DNA of 64,000 bases from contig CH003302.1 of the NCBI GenBank assembly GCA_000149265.1, positions 373,270 through 437,269 of the forward strand, given 5' to 3'. A program made the translations under genes and the position numbers. Below the pieces are notes generated by a model, which worked only from the letters and a program-made list of their open reading frames with translations, did no database searches and had not been told where the DNA came from. Source of the stretch: Ciona savignyi. Lineage: Eukaryota > Chordata > Ascidiacea > Phlebobranchia > Cionidae. Of this stretch, positions 20,523 to 32,676 are shown piece by piece (position 1 is the first letter of the stretch; each line of letters opens with the position of its first letter).

Positions 20523-21009
20523 TTTTGTCATTTTATATGATTTTTGACTTGCATTAAAACAATGTTAAATATTTTTGTGTTTTAATACATATTGTCATCT
20601 TTGCATTTTTTGTATAAAATTGTAATATATTGAACATACGTAAAAATTTAACATATTGTATAGCAATATGACACAAAGAAAAAAAAATAACACATTTTTT
20701 TAAAACTTCACTACATTCGAATAACCTGTTCTATCGTTAGCCATATTCTTGTAGAGCCGCAAAAAACGTAACAGCGGATAATGTATAATCAGCTTGAATA
20801 TTCACTATTAAGAAATTTTTTCCAAACTAAACTTAACAAATTGAATGTTCGTAAAAATGCATGTTTATATTGAAAATTTTGAAGGTATGTTATAATTTGT
20901 GAGTAAGATTTACACTTAAAATAAAGTGTAATTAAATCAAATATCTCACAGTGACGCTGTGAATCTTTACTTGAACTTAAAAACATTTCCAAATAGAGGG
21001 CAACGGCAA

Positions 21010-21096
21010 CCTTCGATAGCTCAGTTGGTAGAGCGGTGGACTGTAGAAGTTGTGATGGTTATCCATAGGTCGCTGGTTCGAATCCGGCTCGAAGGA
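21010..21096 (+). tRNA. tRNA-Tyr (GTA), consensus copy
   Basis: Alpha spacer; no difference from the copy at 15736 found. Confidence 0.94.
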
Positions 21097-21578
21097 TTTT
21101 TTCATTTTATATGATTTTTGACTTGCAATGAAACAATGTTAAATATTTTTGTGCATAAATAGATATTATCATCTGTGCATTTTTAAATAAAATTCTAATA
21201 TTTTTATCTTGGGTAAATATATAACATATTGTAGCAATGTGACACAAAGAAAAAAAATGAATACATTTTTTTTAAACTTTACTACTTTCGAATAACCTGC
21301 TCTTTTGTTAGCCACATTTTTACAGAACGGCAAAAATGTAACAACGTATTATGTATAATCCGTATGCATATTCACTATCGGAGGAATTTTCCCAACCTAA
21401 ACTTAACAAATTGAATGTTCCTAAAAATGTATATATATCTTAAAGATTTCGTAATATTTTATGATTTATTCATAAGATTTATGCTCAAAATAAAGTGTAT
21501 TGGCATAATATATATTACAGTGACGCTGCGAATCTTTAATTGAATTTAAAAAACATTATTAAAGACCGGGAAAAGCAT

Positions 21579-21665
21579 CCTTCGATAGCTCAGTTGGTAG
21601 AGCGGTGGACTGTAGAAGTTGTGATGGTTATCCATAGATCGCAGGTTCGAATCCGGCTCGAAGGA
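21579..21665 (+). tRNA. tRNA-Tyr (GTA), variant
   Basis: Beta spacer. AGATC in the variable region and GCAGG in the T stem. Confidence 0.82.
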
Positions 21666-22154
21666 TTTTTTAGTTTTATATGATTTTAGACTTGCAATAA
21701 AACAATGTTAAATATTTTTGTGTTTTAATACATATTGTCATCTTTGCATTTTTTGTATAAAATTGTAATATATTGAACAAACGTAAAAATATAACATATT
21801 GTATAGCAATGTGACCCAAAGAAAAAAAATTAACACATTTTTTTAAACTTTACTACATTCGAATAACCTGTTCTATGGTTAGCCACGTTCTTGTAGAGCC
21901 GCAAAAAAAACGTAACAACGGATAATGTATAATCAGCTTGAATATTCACTATCAAGAAATTTTTTCCAAACTAAACTTAACAAATTGAATGTTCGTAAAA
22001 ATGTATGTTTATATTGAAAATTTTGAAGTATTTTATGATTTGTGAATAAGATTTACACTTAAAATAAGATGCAATTATATCAAATATCTCACAGTGACGC
22101 TGTAAATCTTTACTTGAACTTAAAAAAACATTTTCAAATAGAGGGCAACGGCAA

Positions 22155-22241
22155 CCTTCGATAGCTCAGTTGGTAGAGCGGTGGACTGTAGAAGTTCTGA
22201 TGGTTATCCATAGGTCGCTGGTTCGAATCCGGCTGGAAGGA
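22155..22241 (+). tRNA. tRNA-Tyr (GTA), TTCTG-intron variant
   Basis: Alpha spacer. TTCTG intron and TGGAAGG acceptor, as at 19293. Confidence 0.8.
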
Positions 22242-22722
22242 TTTTTTTCATTTTATATGATTTTTGACTTGCAATGAAACAATGTTAAATATTTTTGTGC
22301 ATAAATAGATATTATCATTTGTCCATTTTTATATTAAACTTTAATATTTTTATCTCGGGTCAATATATAACATATTGTAGCAATGTGACACCAAAAAAAA
22401 AATTAATCCATTTTTTTTAATCTTTACTACTTTCGAATAACCTGCTCTTTCGTTAGCCACATTTTCACAGAACCACAAAAATCTAACAACGTATTATCTA
22501 TAATCTGTTTGCATATTCACTATCGGAGGATTTTTCCCAACCTAAACTTTACAAATTGAATGTTCCTAAAAATGTATATATATCTTAAAGATTTTGTAAT
22601 ATTTTATGATTTATTCATAAGATTTATGCTCAAAATAAAGTGTATTTGCATGTTATATATCACAGTGACGCTGCGAATCATAATTGAATTTGAAAAACAT
22701 TATTAAAGACCGGGAAAAGCAT

Positions 22723-22809
22723 CCTTCGATAGCTCAGTTGGTAGAGCGGTGGACTGTAGAAGTTGTGATGGTTATCCATAGGTCGCTGGTTCGAATCCGG
22801 CTCGAAGGA
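22723..22809 (+). tRNA. tRNA-Tyr (GTA), consensus copy
   Basis: Beta spacer; consensus throughout. Confidence 0.94.
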
Positions 22810-23297
22810 TTTTTTCATTTTATATGATTTTTGACTTTCAATAAAACAATGTTAAATACTTTTGTGTTTTAATACATATTGTCATCTTTGCATTTTTTGT
22901 ATAAAATTGTAATATATTGAACATACGTAAAAATATAACATATTGTATAGCAATGTGACACAAAGAAAAAAAATTAACACATTTTTTTAAAACTTCACTA
23001 CATTCGAATAACCTGTTCTATCGTTAGCCACGTTCTTGTAGAGCCGCAAAAAAACGAAACAGCGGATAATGTATAATCAGCTTGAATATTCACAATCAAG
23101 AAATTTTTTCCAAACTTAACTTAACAAATTGAATGTTCGTAAAAATGTATGTTTATATTGAAAATTTTGAAGTATTTTATGATTTGTTAATAAGATTTAC
23201 ACTTAAAATAAAGTGTAATTATATCAAATATCTCACAGTGACGCTGTAAATCTTTACTTGAACTCAAAAAACATTTTCAAATAGAGGGCAACGGCAA

Positions 23298-23364
23298 CCT
23301 TCGATAGCTCAGTTGGTAGAGCGGTGGACTGTAGAAGTTCTGATGGTTATCCATAGGTCGCTGG
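23298..23364 (+). pseudogene. tRNA-Tyr split by LTR element (5' part)
   Basis: The first 67 bases of a TTCTG-intron copy, cut after GCTGG where the LTR at 23365 begins. The 3' part would lie in the gap. Confidence 0.9.
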
Positions 23365-23868
23365 TGTTACAGATTTCCTATGGTTTCGCAGGACGCTGTC
23401 TTAACGGCCTACCGTGAGACCAATTACAAGGGCTTGCAACGTGTTTGCTTTATAAAAACACTCATAGTTAAGATACAAATATAACACTAATAAAAACGAT
23501 CAGCTATTAAAAACAAGTCTGCACGGTTTAAAAGCCAAGAGAGAACTCATTTTTAGAAATATAAATTTGAAGACATCACGTTAATTTAGCACAGCACCGA
23601 ACGTTGATTATTTGAATACCCCGAGAGATAAAAACGTGCGTGTAAATATAAGCAAGCAAGATAAAAATGATTAAATGATTAAAAGGTGCAAAGGGTGTAA
23701 AGTACGTGTAAAATAAAAGGGGACAAACAAAAGGCGTAAAGCAGTGTATTAAAATTGTATAAAATGGTGTTGTTAAAAGTGTATAAAAGGTGTACAAAAA
23801 TGTGTAAAAGACATATTTAAGAGTGTATAAAATCATAACAAAACAAACGAGCCCCCGTGTGCGTTACA
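23365..23868 (-). repeat. LTR (504 bp)
   Basis: Starts TGTTACAG and ends GCGTTACA (TG...CA). Nearly identical to 44250-44753. Contains many short GTGTAAAA/GTGTATAAAA-like repeats. A purine-rich tract (GGTCGGGGGAG on the minus strand) lies just inside at 23869-23879. Confidence 0.93.
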
Positions 23869-23913
23869 CTCCCCCGACCAAATTCTGACCCACTCCTGTG
23901 GGTATTCCGCGTG

Positions 23914-26068
23914 TCAGTTTTGAGTACTCTCGAGGGGGTTAACGGGGCTCAGTGCTCTCTCCTCATCGGGGTAATAAGTCGGGCGTCTCGTCCTGCTCCG
24001 AAGACGTCCTCTGTATGTATTTCCTACCGCCACATCGGGGTTTAACAGATTCGCCCCATCTATTTCTAATGGGTTCGCTTGTGGCGGTTCTTCCATCGTC
24101 ATCATCGGTGCTGTGCTTGCTGGTACGATCCGTACTGGTGAATATCTTTGTGTCACCACGGGTGTAATGTGGTCGTCCTCTGATGGGGTGTTGTTCTGTT
24201 TCTCGTTGGAACCTATGTTGATATCCCTCCAAAGTTTTAGACGATTATAATGGACCAGTTGGGCGTTACCAGACTTGTCGTGAATGATATAATTTAAGTC
24301 TCCCTGTTTTTCCACCACGGTGTAGGGGCCCTTGTACGGTAGGTTAAACTTCCTACACTTTCCCTCTTTAATTACTGGATTTGTTAATACCACGGTATCA
24401 CCGACCTCAATTGGCGGACCAAATTGTTTTGTGTTATAAGTTTTCTCCATTCTAGCTCGTTGTTCACGGAGAGTTTCTCTGACAACCTGTTCTGCCAACA
24501 AGAGTCGATTGCGCAAGCCTTCCAACTGCACCCAATGGGATGTGTTTTCTTTCACTGTTGGATCCTTGGTCAATAAATCTGCTGGTAGTCGGAGCTGGCG
24601 ACCCGTTAAAAGGTAGTGTGGGGAGATACCGGTACTTTCATGGCGACTGGCATTGTAAGATGCAATTACCGCGGGTAGGGCTTCATCCCACCTTCTTTCG
24701 TCACGTTGAACGTAGTTCCTTAACATCGACATAATTGTTCTGTTGTTCCGTTCAACTCCGCCGTTCCCGGCTGGATGATAAGCTGTTGTGCGGGATTTCT
24801 TGCTCCCCATTAGCCGGAGCAATTCTTCGAAAAGTTTGCTTTCGAAATTTCCACCACGGTCCGAGTGTATCACGTCTGGCACGCCATGCACAGTAAACCA
24901 ACGGTGAAAGAGTAAACTCGCAGTTTCAGCTGCTGATTGGTTTCGCATTGACCAAGCTCTCACGTATTTGGTAAAGATGTCACAGGCCACCAATATGTAT
25001 TGATGACCATTTCGTGTTAGGGGTAGAGGTCCCAAAACGTCGATTTCGATTCTTTGCATTGGTTTCATTTCGTTGGATGGTTTCAGTGGTGCCCGAATAG
25101 TGGTCGTTGGTTTCTTGTTAAGAATGCATTGATAACATTTTCTGCAGAAGTCTTCGACGGACTTTCTCCAATTGGGCCAATAAAATCGTTCTGCCACTTT
25201 AGAGGTAGTTTTCTGCACACCTAAATGAGCCCCCCCATGTTGTTGGTCGTGTAGTGAGGCTATAGTTTCGTGTACCAAAGCTTCTGGTACCAGCACTCGT
25301 TCCACTTCTACTCCAGGTTGAGTTAGTGTATCTGTTTTTATATAAATGATTTCTTGGTGCAGCCGTAGCTTGGGGAATAAACTCCAGTAATGTCGGGTTT
25401 GAGGCGTAGATGATTTCACTTTTCGGTAAGCTGGTCTTACTCCGCGTTGAAGCCACTCAAAGACTGGTTCTATATCGGGATCGTTTTGCTGCGCCTGGCG
25501 CATGTCCTCCGCCGTGTGTCCTATGCTTTGTTGCAAGTGCAAGCTGTTGATTGCAGCATTTTCCTCATGTCCCTCTTCTTCTCGATTCACTTTGTATGGG
25601 AACGGATCTTCCCCGTCGTAAATTCGACTCAGCGCATCCGCGTTTGCGTGATTCTTGCCTGGTCGGTGAAGCAGCTCAAAGTTGTATTCCGAGAGGTATT
25701 CCACCCATCTCGCACACTGTCCGTACATCTCTCTCGACTTCCAGAGCCACCGAAGCGACGCGTGATCGGTCCGCAGGACAAATTTCGAACCAAGCAAGTA
25801 GCAACAGAATAATTTCGTTGCGTGTATTACAGCCAAAAGCTCCTTTCGGGTCGTAGAGTAGTGTCTTTCAGCTTTGCTAAGAGTTCTACTGCCATATGCT
25901 ACGACGTGTTCTCTTCCATCGAGAATCTGTCCGAGGACGCAGCCCACCGCAGAGTCTGAAGCATCAGTATCTAAAATGAGATGGTTTCTTAAAATCTGGG
26001 TATTGCAAAACATGGTGATGTGGTCAATCGTCGTTTCAGTGTTGTGAATGATGCCTGGCATTCGTCGG
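23914..26068 (-). pseudogene. pol: pol fragment: RNase H end, integrase
   Basis: An open minus-strand frame from near position 25978 down to the stop at 23914. It carries the RNase H motif LDTDASDSAVG, the HGGAH...CYQC zinc module, integrase IEIDVLGP, IHSDRGGNF and GGVERNN (catalytic D, D, E), and a C-terminal GPYTVVEK domain. Two 1-bp insertions relative to the other copy (near 25978 and 26008) shift the frame just before the gap. The C-terminal part is open here, whereas the complete copy has frameshifts. No chromodomain was seen. Confidence 0.85.
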
Positions 26069-26168
26069 NNNNNNNNNNNNNNNNNNNNNNNNNNNNNNNN
26101 NNNNNNNNNNNNNNNNNNNNNNNNNNNNNNNNNNNNNNNNNNNNNNNNNNNNNNNNNNNNNNNNNNNN
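26069..26168. other. Assembly gap (100 N)
   Basis: Exactly 100 N, a conventional placeholder for a gap of unknown size. Retrotransposon lies to the left and tRNA array spacer to the right. Confidence 0.99.
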
Positions 26169-26271
26169 ACCGCAAAATGTAACAACGATATTATGTATAA
26201 TCCGTTTGCATATTCACTATCGGAGGAATTTTCCCAACCTAAACTTAACAAATTGAATGTTCCTAAAAATG

Positions 26272-26280
26272 TATATATAT
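26272..26280 (+). promoter_or_regulatory. TATA-like element of gamma monomer (example)
   Basis: TATATATAT at -33 to -25 of the tRNA at 26305. The same arrangement precedes the copies at 16106, 16559, 18153, 38183, 54223 and 62599. Confidence 0.45.
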
Positions 26281-26304
26281 CTTAAAGATTTCGTAATACG
26301 GCAA

Positions 26305-26391
26305 CCTTCGATAGCTCAGTTGGTAGAGCGGTGGACTGTAGAAGTTGTGATGGTTATCCATAGGTCGCTGGTTCGAATCCGGCTCGAAGGA
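26305..26391 (+). tRNA. tRNA-Tyr (GTA), consensus copy
   Basis: First copy right of the gap. Gamma spacer with a TATA-like element, but a consensus tRNA body. Confidence 0.94.
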
Positions 26392-26871
26392 TTTTTTCAT
26401 TTTATATGATTTTTGACTTGCAATGAAACAATGTTAAATATTTTTGTGCATAAATAGATATTATCATTTGTCCATTTTTATATTAAACTCTAATATTTTT
26501 ATCTCGGGTCAATATATAACATATTGTAGCAATGTGACACCAAAAAAAAAATTAATCCATTTTTTTAATCTTTACTACTTTCGAATAACCTGCTCTTTCG
26601 TTAGCCACATTTTTACAGAACCGCAAAAATCTAACAACGTATTATCTATAATCTGTTTGCATATTCACTATCGGAGGATTTTTCCCAACCTAAACTTAAC
26701 AATTCGAATGTTCCTAAAAATGTATATATATCTTAAAGATTTTGTAATATTTTATGATTTATTCATAAGATTTATGCTCAAAATAAAGTGTATTGGCATA
26801 ATATATATTACAGTGACGCTGCGAATCTTTAATTGAATTTGAAAAACATTATTAAAGAAGGGCAAAAGCAT

Positions 26872-26958
26872 CCTTCGATAGCTCAGTTGGTAGAGCGGTG
26901 GACTGTAGAAGTTGTGATGGTTATCCATAGGTCGATGGTTCGAAACCGGCTCGAAGAT
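26872..26958 (+). tRNA. tRNA-Tyr (GTA), variant
   Basis: Beta spacer. GATGG T stem, TTCGAAACC T loop, GAAGAT 3' end; related to 20436. Confidence 0.73.
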
Positions 26959-27443
26959 TTTTGTCATTTTATATGAGTTTTGACTTGCATTAAAACAATG
27001 TTAAATATTTTTGTGTTTTAATACATATTGTCATCTTTGCATTTTTTGGATAAAATTGTAATATATTGAACATGCGTAAAAATTTAACATATTGTATAGC
27101 AATATGACACAAAGAAAAAAAAATAACACTTTTTTTAAAACTTCACTACATTCGAATAACCTGTTCTATCGTTAGCCATATTCTTGTAGAGCCGCAAAAA
27201 ACGTAACAGCGGATAATGTATAATCAGCTTGAATATTCACTATCAAGAAATTTTTTCCAAACTTAACTTAACAAATTGAATGTTCGTAAAAATGTATGTT
27301 TATATTGAAAATTTTGAAGTATTTTATGATTTGTTAATAAGATTTACACTTAAAATAAAGTGTAATTATATCAAATATCTCACAGTGACGCTGTGAATCT
27401 TTACTTGAACTTAAAAACATTTTCAAATTGGGGGCAACGGCAA

Positions 27444-27530
27444 CCTTCGATAGCTCAGTTGGTAGAGCGGTGGACTGTAGAAGTTGTGATGGTTATCCAT
27501 AGGTCGCTGGTTCGAATCCGGCTCGAAGGA
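27444..27530 (+). tRNA. tRNA-Tyr (GTA), consensus copy
   Basis: Alpha spacer with the local variant attgggggcaacgg. Confidence 0.94.
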
Positions 27531-28013
27531 TTTTTTCATTTTATATGATTTTTGACTTGCAATGAAACAATGTTAAATATTTTTGTGCATAAATAGATAT
27601 TATCATTTGTCCATTTTTATATTAAACTCTAATATTTTTATCTCGGGTCAATATATAACATATTGTAGCAAATGTGACACCAAAAAAAAAAATTAATCCA
27701 TTTTTTTTAATCTTTACTACTTTCGAATAACCTGCTCTTACGTTAGCCACATTTTTACAGAACCGCAAAAATCTAACTACTTATTATCTATAATCTGTTT
27801 GCATATTCACTATCTGGAGGATTTTTCCCAACCTAAACTTAACAAATTGAATGTTCCTAAAAATGTATGTATATCTTAAAGATTTTGTAATATTTTATGA
27901 TTTATTCATAAGATTTATGCTCAAAATAAAGTGTATTTGCATGTTATATATCACAGTGACGCTGCGAATCATAATTGAATTTGAAAAACATTATTAAAGA
28001 CCGGGAAAAGCAT

Positions 28014-28100
28014 CCTTCGATAGCTCAGTTGGTAGAGCGGTGGACTGTAGAAGTTGTGATGGTTATCCATAGGTCGCTGGTTCGAATCCGGCTCGAAGGA
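28014..28100 (+). tRNA. tRNA-Tyr (GTA), consensus copy
   Basis: Beta spacer. The octamer-like ATTTGCAT lies at 27935-27942. Confidence 0.94.
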
Positions 28101-28590
28101 TTTTTTCATTTTATATGATTTTTGACTTTCAATAAAACAATGTTAAATATTTTTGTGTTTTAATACATATTGTCATCTTTGCATTTTTTGTATAAAATTG
28201 TAATATATTGTACATACGTAAAAATATAACATATTGTATAGCAATGTGACACAAAGAAAAAAAAATTAACACATTTTTTTAAAACTTCACTACATTCGAA
28301 TAACCTGTTCTATGGTTAGCCTCGTTCTTGTAGAGCCGCAAAAAAAACGTAACAGCGGATAATGTATAATCAGCTTGAATATTCACTATCAAGAAATTTT
28401 TTCCAAACTAAACTTAACAAATTGAATGTTCGTAAAAATGTATGTTTATATTGAAAATTTTGAAGTATTTTATGATTTGTGAATAAGATTTACACTTAAA
28501 ATAAGATGTAATTATATCAAATATCTTACAGTGACGCTGTAAATCTTTACTTGAACTTAAAAAACATTTTCAAATAGAGGGCAACGGCAA

Positions 28591-28677
28591 CCTTCGATAG
28601 CTCAGTTGGTAGAGCGGTGGACTGGAGAAGTTCTGATGGTTATCCATAGGTCGCTGGTTCGAATCCGGCTGGAATAA
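28591..28677 (+). pseudogene. tRNA-Tyr-like with GGA anticodon, broken acceptor
   Basis: The loop CTGGAGA changes the anticodon from GTA to GGA. The 3' end TGGAATAA no longer pairs with CCTTCGA. TTCTG intron. Confidence 0.8.
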
Positions 28678-29164
28678 TTTTTTCGTTTTATATGATTTTT
28701 GACTTGCAATAAAACAATGTTAAATATTTTTGTGTTTTAATACATATTGTCATCTTTGCATTTTTTGTATAAAATTGTAATATATTGAACATGCGCAAAA
28801 ATATAACATATTGTATAGCAATGTGACACAAAGAAAAAAAATTAACACATTTTTTTAAAACTTTACTACATTCGAATAACCTGATCTATCGTTAGCCACG
28901 TTCTTGTAGAGCCGCAAAAAAACGAAAAAGCGGATAATGTATAATCAGCTTGAATATTCACTATCAAGAAATTTTTTCCAAACTTAACTTAACAAATTGA
29001 ATGTTCGTAAAAATGTATGTTTATATTGAAAATTTTGAAGTATTTTATGATTTGTTAATAAGATTTACACTTAAAATAAAGTGTAATTATATCAAATATC
29101 TCACAGTGACGCTGTGAATCTTTACTTGAACTTAAAAACATTTTCAAATTGGGGGCAACGGCAA

Positions 29165-29251
29165 CCTTCGATAGCTCAGTTGGTAGAGCGGTGGACTGTA
29201 GAAGTTGTGATGGTTATCCATAGGTCGCTGGTTCGAATCCGGCTCGAAGGA
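29165..29251 (+). tRNA. tRNA-Tyr (GTA), consensus copy
   Basis: Alpha spacer of the ttgggggcaacgg type, like 27444. Confidence 0.94.
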
Positions 29252-29732
29252 TTTTTTCATTTTATATGATTTTTGACTTGCAATGAAACAATGTTAAATA
29301 TTTTTGTGCATAAATAGATATTATCATTTGTCCATTTTTATATTAAACTCTAATATTTTTATCTCGGGTCAATATATAACATATTGTAGCAATGTGACAC
29401 CAAAAAAAAGAATTAATCCATTTTTTTTAATCTTTACTACTTTCGAATAACCTGCTCTTACGTTAGCCACATTTTTACAGAACCGCAAAAATCTAACTAC
29501 TTATTATCTATAATCTGTTTGCATATTCACTATCGGAGGATTTTTCCCAACCTAAACTTAACAAATTGAATGTTCCTAAAAATGTATGTATATCTTAAAG
29601 ATTTTGTAATATTTTATGATTTATTCATAAGATTTATGCTCAAAATAAAGTGTATTTGCATGTTATATATCACAGTGACGCTGCGAATCATAATTGAATT
29701 TGAAAAACATTATTAAAGACCGGGAAAAGCAT

Positions 29733-29819
29733 CCTTCGATAGCTCAGTTGGTAGAGCGGTGGACTGTAGAAGTTGTGATGGTTATCCATAGGTCGCTGGT
29801 TCGAATCCGGCTCGAAGGA
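29733..29819 (+). tRNA. tRNA-Tyr (GTA), consensus copy
   Basis: Beta spacer; consensus body. Confidence 0.94.
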
Positions 29820-30305
29820 TTTTTTCATTTTATATGATTTTTGACTTTCAATAAAACAATGTTAAATATTTTTGTGTTTTAATACATATTGTCATCTTTG
29901 CATTTTTTGTATAAAATTGTAATACATTGTACATACGTAAAAATATAACATATTGTATAGCAATGTGACACAAAGAAAAAAAATTAACACATTTTTTTAA
30001 AACTTCACTACATTCGAATAACCTGTTCTATCGTTAGCCATATTCTTGTAGAGCCGCAAAAAACGTAACAGCGGATAATGTATAATCAGCTTGAATATTC
30101 ACTATCAAGAAATTTTTTCCAAACTAAACTTAACAAATTGAATGTTCGTAAAAATGCATGTTTATATTGAAAATTGTAAAGTATGTTATAATTTGTGAGT
30201 AAGATTTACACTTAAAATAAAGTGTAATTAAATCAAATATCTCACAGTGCCGCTGTGAATCTTTACTTGAACTTAAAAACATTTCCAAATAGAGGGCAAC
30301 GGCAA

Positions 30306-30392
30306 CCTTCGATAGCTCAGTTGGTAGAGCGGTGGACTGTAGAAGTTGTGATGGTTATCCATAGGTCGCTGGTTCGAATCCGGCTCGAAGGA
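30306..30392 (+). tRNA. tRNA-Tyr (GTA), consensus copy
   Basis: Alpha spacer in which the palindrome reads CACAGTGCCGCTGTG. Confidence 0.94.
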
Positions 30393-30872
30393 TTTTTTCG
30401 TTTTATATGATTTTTGACTTGCAATGAAACAATGTTAAATATTTTTGTGCATAAATAGATATTATCATCTGTGCATTTTTAAATAAAATTCTAATATTTT
30501 TATCTTGGGTAAATATATAACATATTGTAGCAATGTGACACAAAGAAAAAAATGAATACATTTTTTTAAACTTTACTACTTTCGAATAACCTGCTCTTTT
30601 GTTAGCCACATTTATACAGAACCGCAAAAATGTAACAACGTATTATCTATAATCCGTTTGCATATTCACTATCGGAGGAATTTTCCCAACCTAAACTTAA
30701 CAAATTGAATGTTCCTAAAAATGTATATATATCTTAAAGATTTCGTAATATTTTATGATTTATTCATAAGATTTATGCTCAAAATAAAGTGTATTTGCAT
30801 AATATATATCACAGTGACGCTGCGAATCTTTAATTGAATTTGAAAAACATTATTAAAGACCGGGAAGAGCAT

Positions 30873-30959
30873 CCTTCGAAAGCTCAGTTGGTAGAGCGGT
30901 GGACTGTAGAAGTTGTGATGGTTATCCATAGGTCGCTGGTTCGAATCCGGCTCGAAGGA
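30873..30959 (+). tRNA. tRNA-Tyr (GTA), U8 variant
   Basis: Beta spacer. CCTTCGAAAGCTC changes the nearly invariant T8 to A. Confidence 0.8.
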
Positions 30960-31449
30960 TTTTTTCATTTTATATGATTTTTGACTTTCAATAAAACAAT
31001 GTTAAATATTTTTGTGTTTTAATACATATTGTCATCTTTGCATTTTTTGTATAAAATTGTAATATATTGAACATGCGTAAAAATATAACATATTGTATAG
31101 CAATGTGACACAAAGAAAAAAATTAACACATTTTTTTTAAAACTTCACTACATTCGAATAACCTGTTCTATCGTTAGCCACGTTCTTGTAGAGCCGAAAA
31201 AAAAACGTAACAGCGGATAATGTATAATCAGATTGAATATTCACTATCAAGAAATTTTTTCCAAACTAAACTTAACAAATTGAATGTTCGTAAAAATGTA
31301 TGTTTATATTGAAAATTTTGAAGTATTTTATGATTTGTGAATAAGATTTACACTTAAAATAAGATGTAATTATATCAAATATCTCACAGTGACGCTGTAA
31401 ATCTTTACTTGAACTTAAAAAAACATTTTCAAATAGAGGGCAACGGCAA

Positions 31450-31536
31450 CCTTCGATAGCTCAGTTGGTAGAGCGGTGGACTGTAGAAGTTGTGATGGTT
31501 ATCCATAGATCGCTGGTTCGAATCCGGCTCGAAGGA
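31450..31536 (+). tRNA. tRNA-Tyr (GTA), near consensus
   Basis: Alpha spacer. AGATC in place of AGGTC in the variable region. Confidence 0.88.
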
Positions 31537-32014
31537 TTTTTTCATTTTATATGATTTTTGACTTGCAATGAAACAATGTTAAATATTTTTGTGCATAAAT
31601 AGATATTATCATTTGTCCATTTTTATATTAAACTCTAATATTTTTATCTCGGGTCAATATATAACATATTGTAGCAATGTGACACCAAAAAAAAATTAAT
31701 CCATTTTTTAAATCTTTACTACTTTCGAATAACCTGCTCTTTCGTTAGCCACATTTTTACAGAACCGCAAAAATCTAACAACGTATTATCTATAATCTGT
31801 TTGCATATTCAATATCGGAGGATTTTTCCCAACCTAAACTTAACAAATCGAATGTTCCTAAAAATGTATATATATCTTAAAGATTTTGTAATATTTTATG
31901 ATTTATTCATAAGATTTATGCTCAAAATAAAGTGTATTTGCATGTTATATATCACAGTGACGCTGCGAATCATAATTGAATTTGAAAAACATTATTAAAG
32001 ACCGGGAAAAGCAT

Positions 32015-32101
32015 CCTTCGATAGCTCAGTTGGTAGAGCGGTGGACTGTAGAAGTTGTGATGGTTATCCATAGGTCGCTGGTTCGAATCCGGCTCGAAGG
32101 A
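32015..32101 (+). tRNA. tRNA-Tyr (GTA), consensus copy
   Basis: Beta spacer; consensus body. Confidence 0.94.
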
Positions 32102-32589
32102 TTTTTTCATTTTATATGATTTTTGACTTTCAATAAAACAATGTTAAATACTTTTGTGTTTTAATACATATTGTCATCTTTGCATTTTTTGTATAAAATT
32201 GTAATATATTGAACATACGTAAAAATATAACATATTGTATAGCAATGTGACACAAAGAAAAAAAATTAACACATTTTTTTAAAACTTCACTACATTCGAA
32301 TAACCTGTTCTATCGTTAGCCACGTTCTTGTAGAGCCGCAAAAAAACGTAACAGCGGATAATGTATAATCAGCTTGAATATTCACTATCAAGAAATTTTT
32401 TTCCAAACTTAACTTAACAAATTGAATCTTCGTAAAAATGTATGTTTATATTGAAAATTTTGAAGTATGTTATGATTTGTGAGTAAGATTTACACTTAAA
32501 ATAAAGTGTAATTAAATCAAATATCTCACAGTGACGCTGTGAATCTTTAATTGAACTTAAAAACATTTCCAAATAGAGGGCAACGGCAA

Positions 32590-32676
32590 CCTTCGATAGC
32601 TCAGTTGGTAGAGCGGTGGACTGTAGAAGTTGTGATGGTTATCCATAGGTCGCTGGTTCGAATTCCGTTCGAAGGA
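32590..32676 (+). tRNA. tRNA-Tyr (GTA), T-arm variant
   Basis: Alpha spacer. TTCGAATTCCGTTCGAAGGA alters the 3' side of the T stem. Confidence 0.75.

Larger units (their letters stand above)
23365..26068 (-). mobile_element. Ty3/gypsy retrotransposon, partial copy truncated by gap
   Basis: One LTR (the element's 3' LTR) followed on the minus strand by pol up to the scaffold gap. It is nearly identical to 38756-41455 of the complete copy and lies at the same base of a tRNA-Tyr gene. Its 5' half and other LTR are missing, presumably in the gap. Confidence 0.93.

Noticed and set aside
23576..23836. 86-codon minus-strand ORF in the LTRs (MILYTLKYVFYTFLYTFYTL)
   Set aside because: Arises from the short GTGTAAAA-type DNA repeats in the LTR; low complexity, no independent evidence of coding.
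25447..25856. Plus-strand ORFs of 101-121 codons inside pol (also 40833-41242)
   Set aside because: Antisense shadows of the RNase H/integrase coding region.
30403..30627. Recurring 74-codon minus-strand ORF MRFCINVANKRAGYSKVV
   Set aside because: Antisense spacer of alpha monomers; disrupted in many copies, no protein signature.
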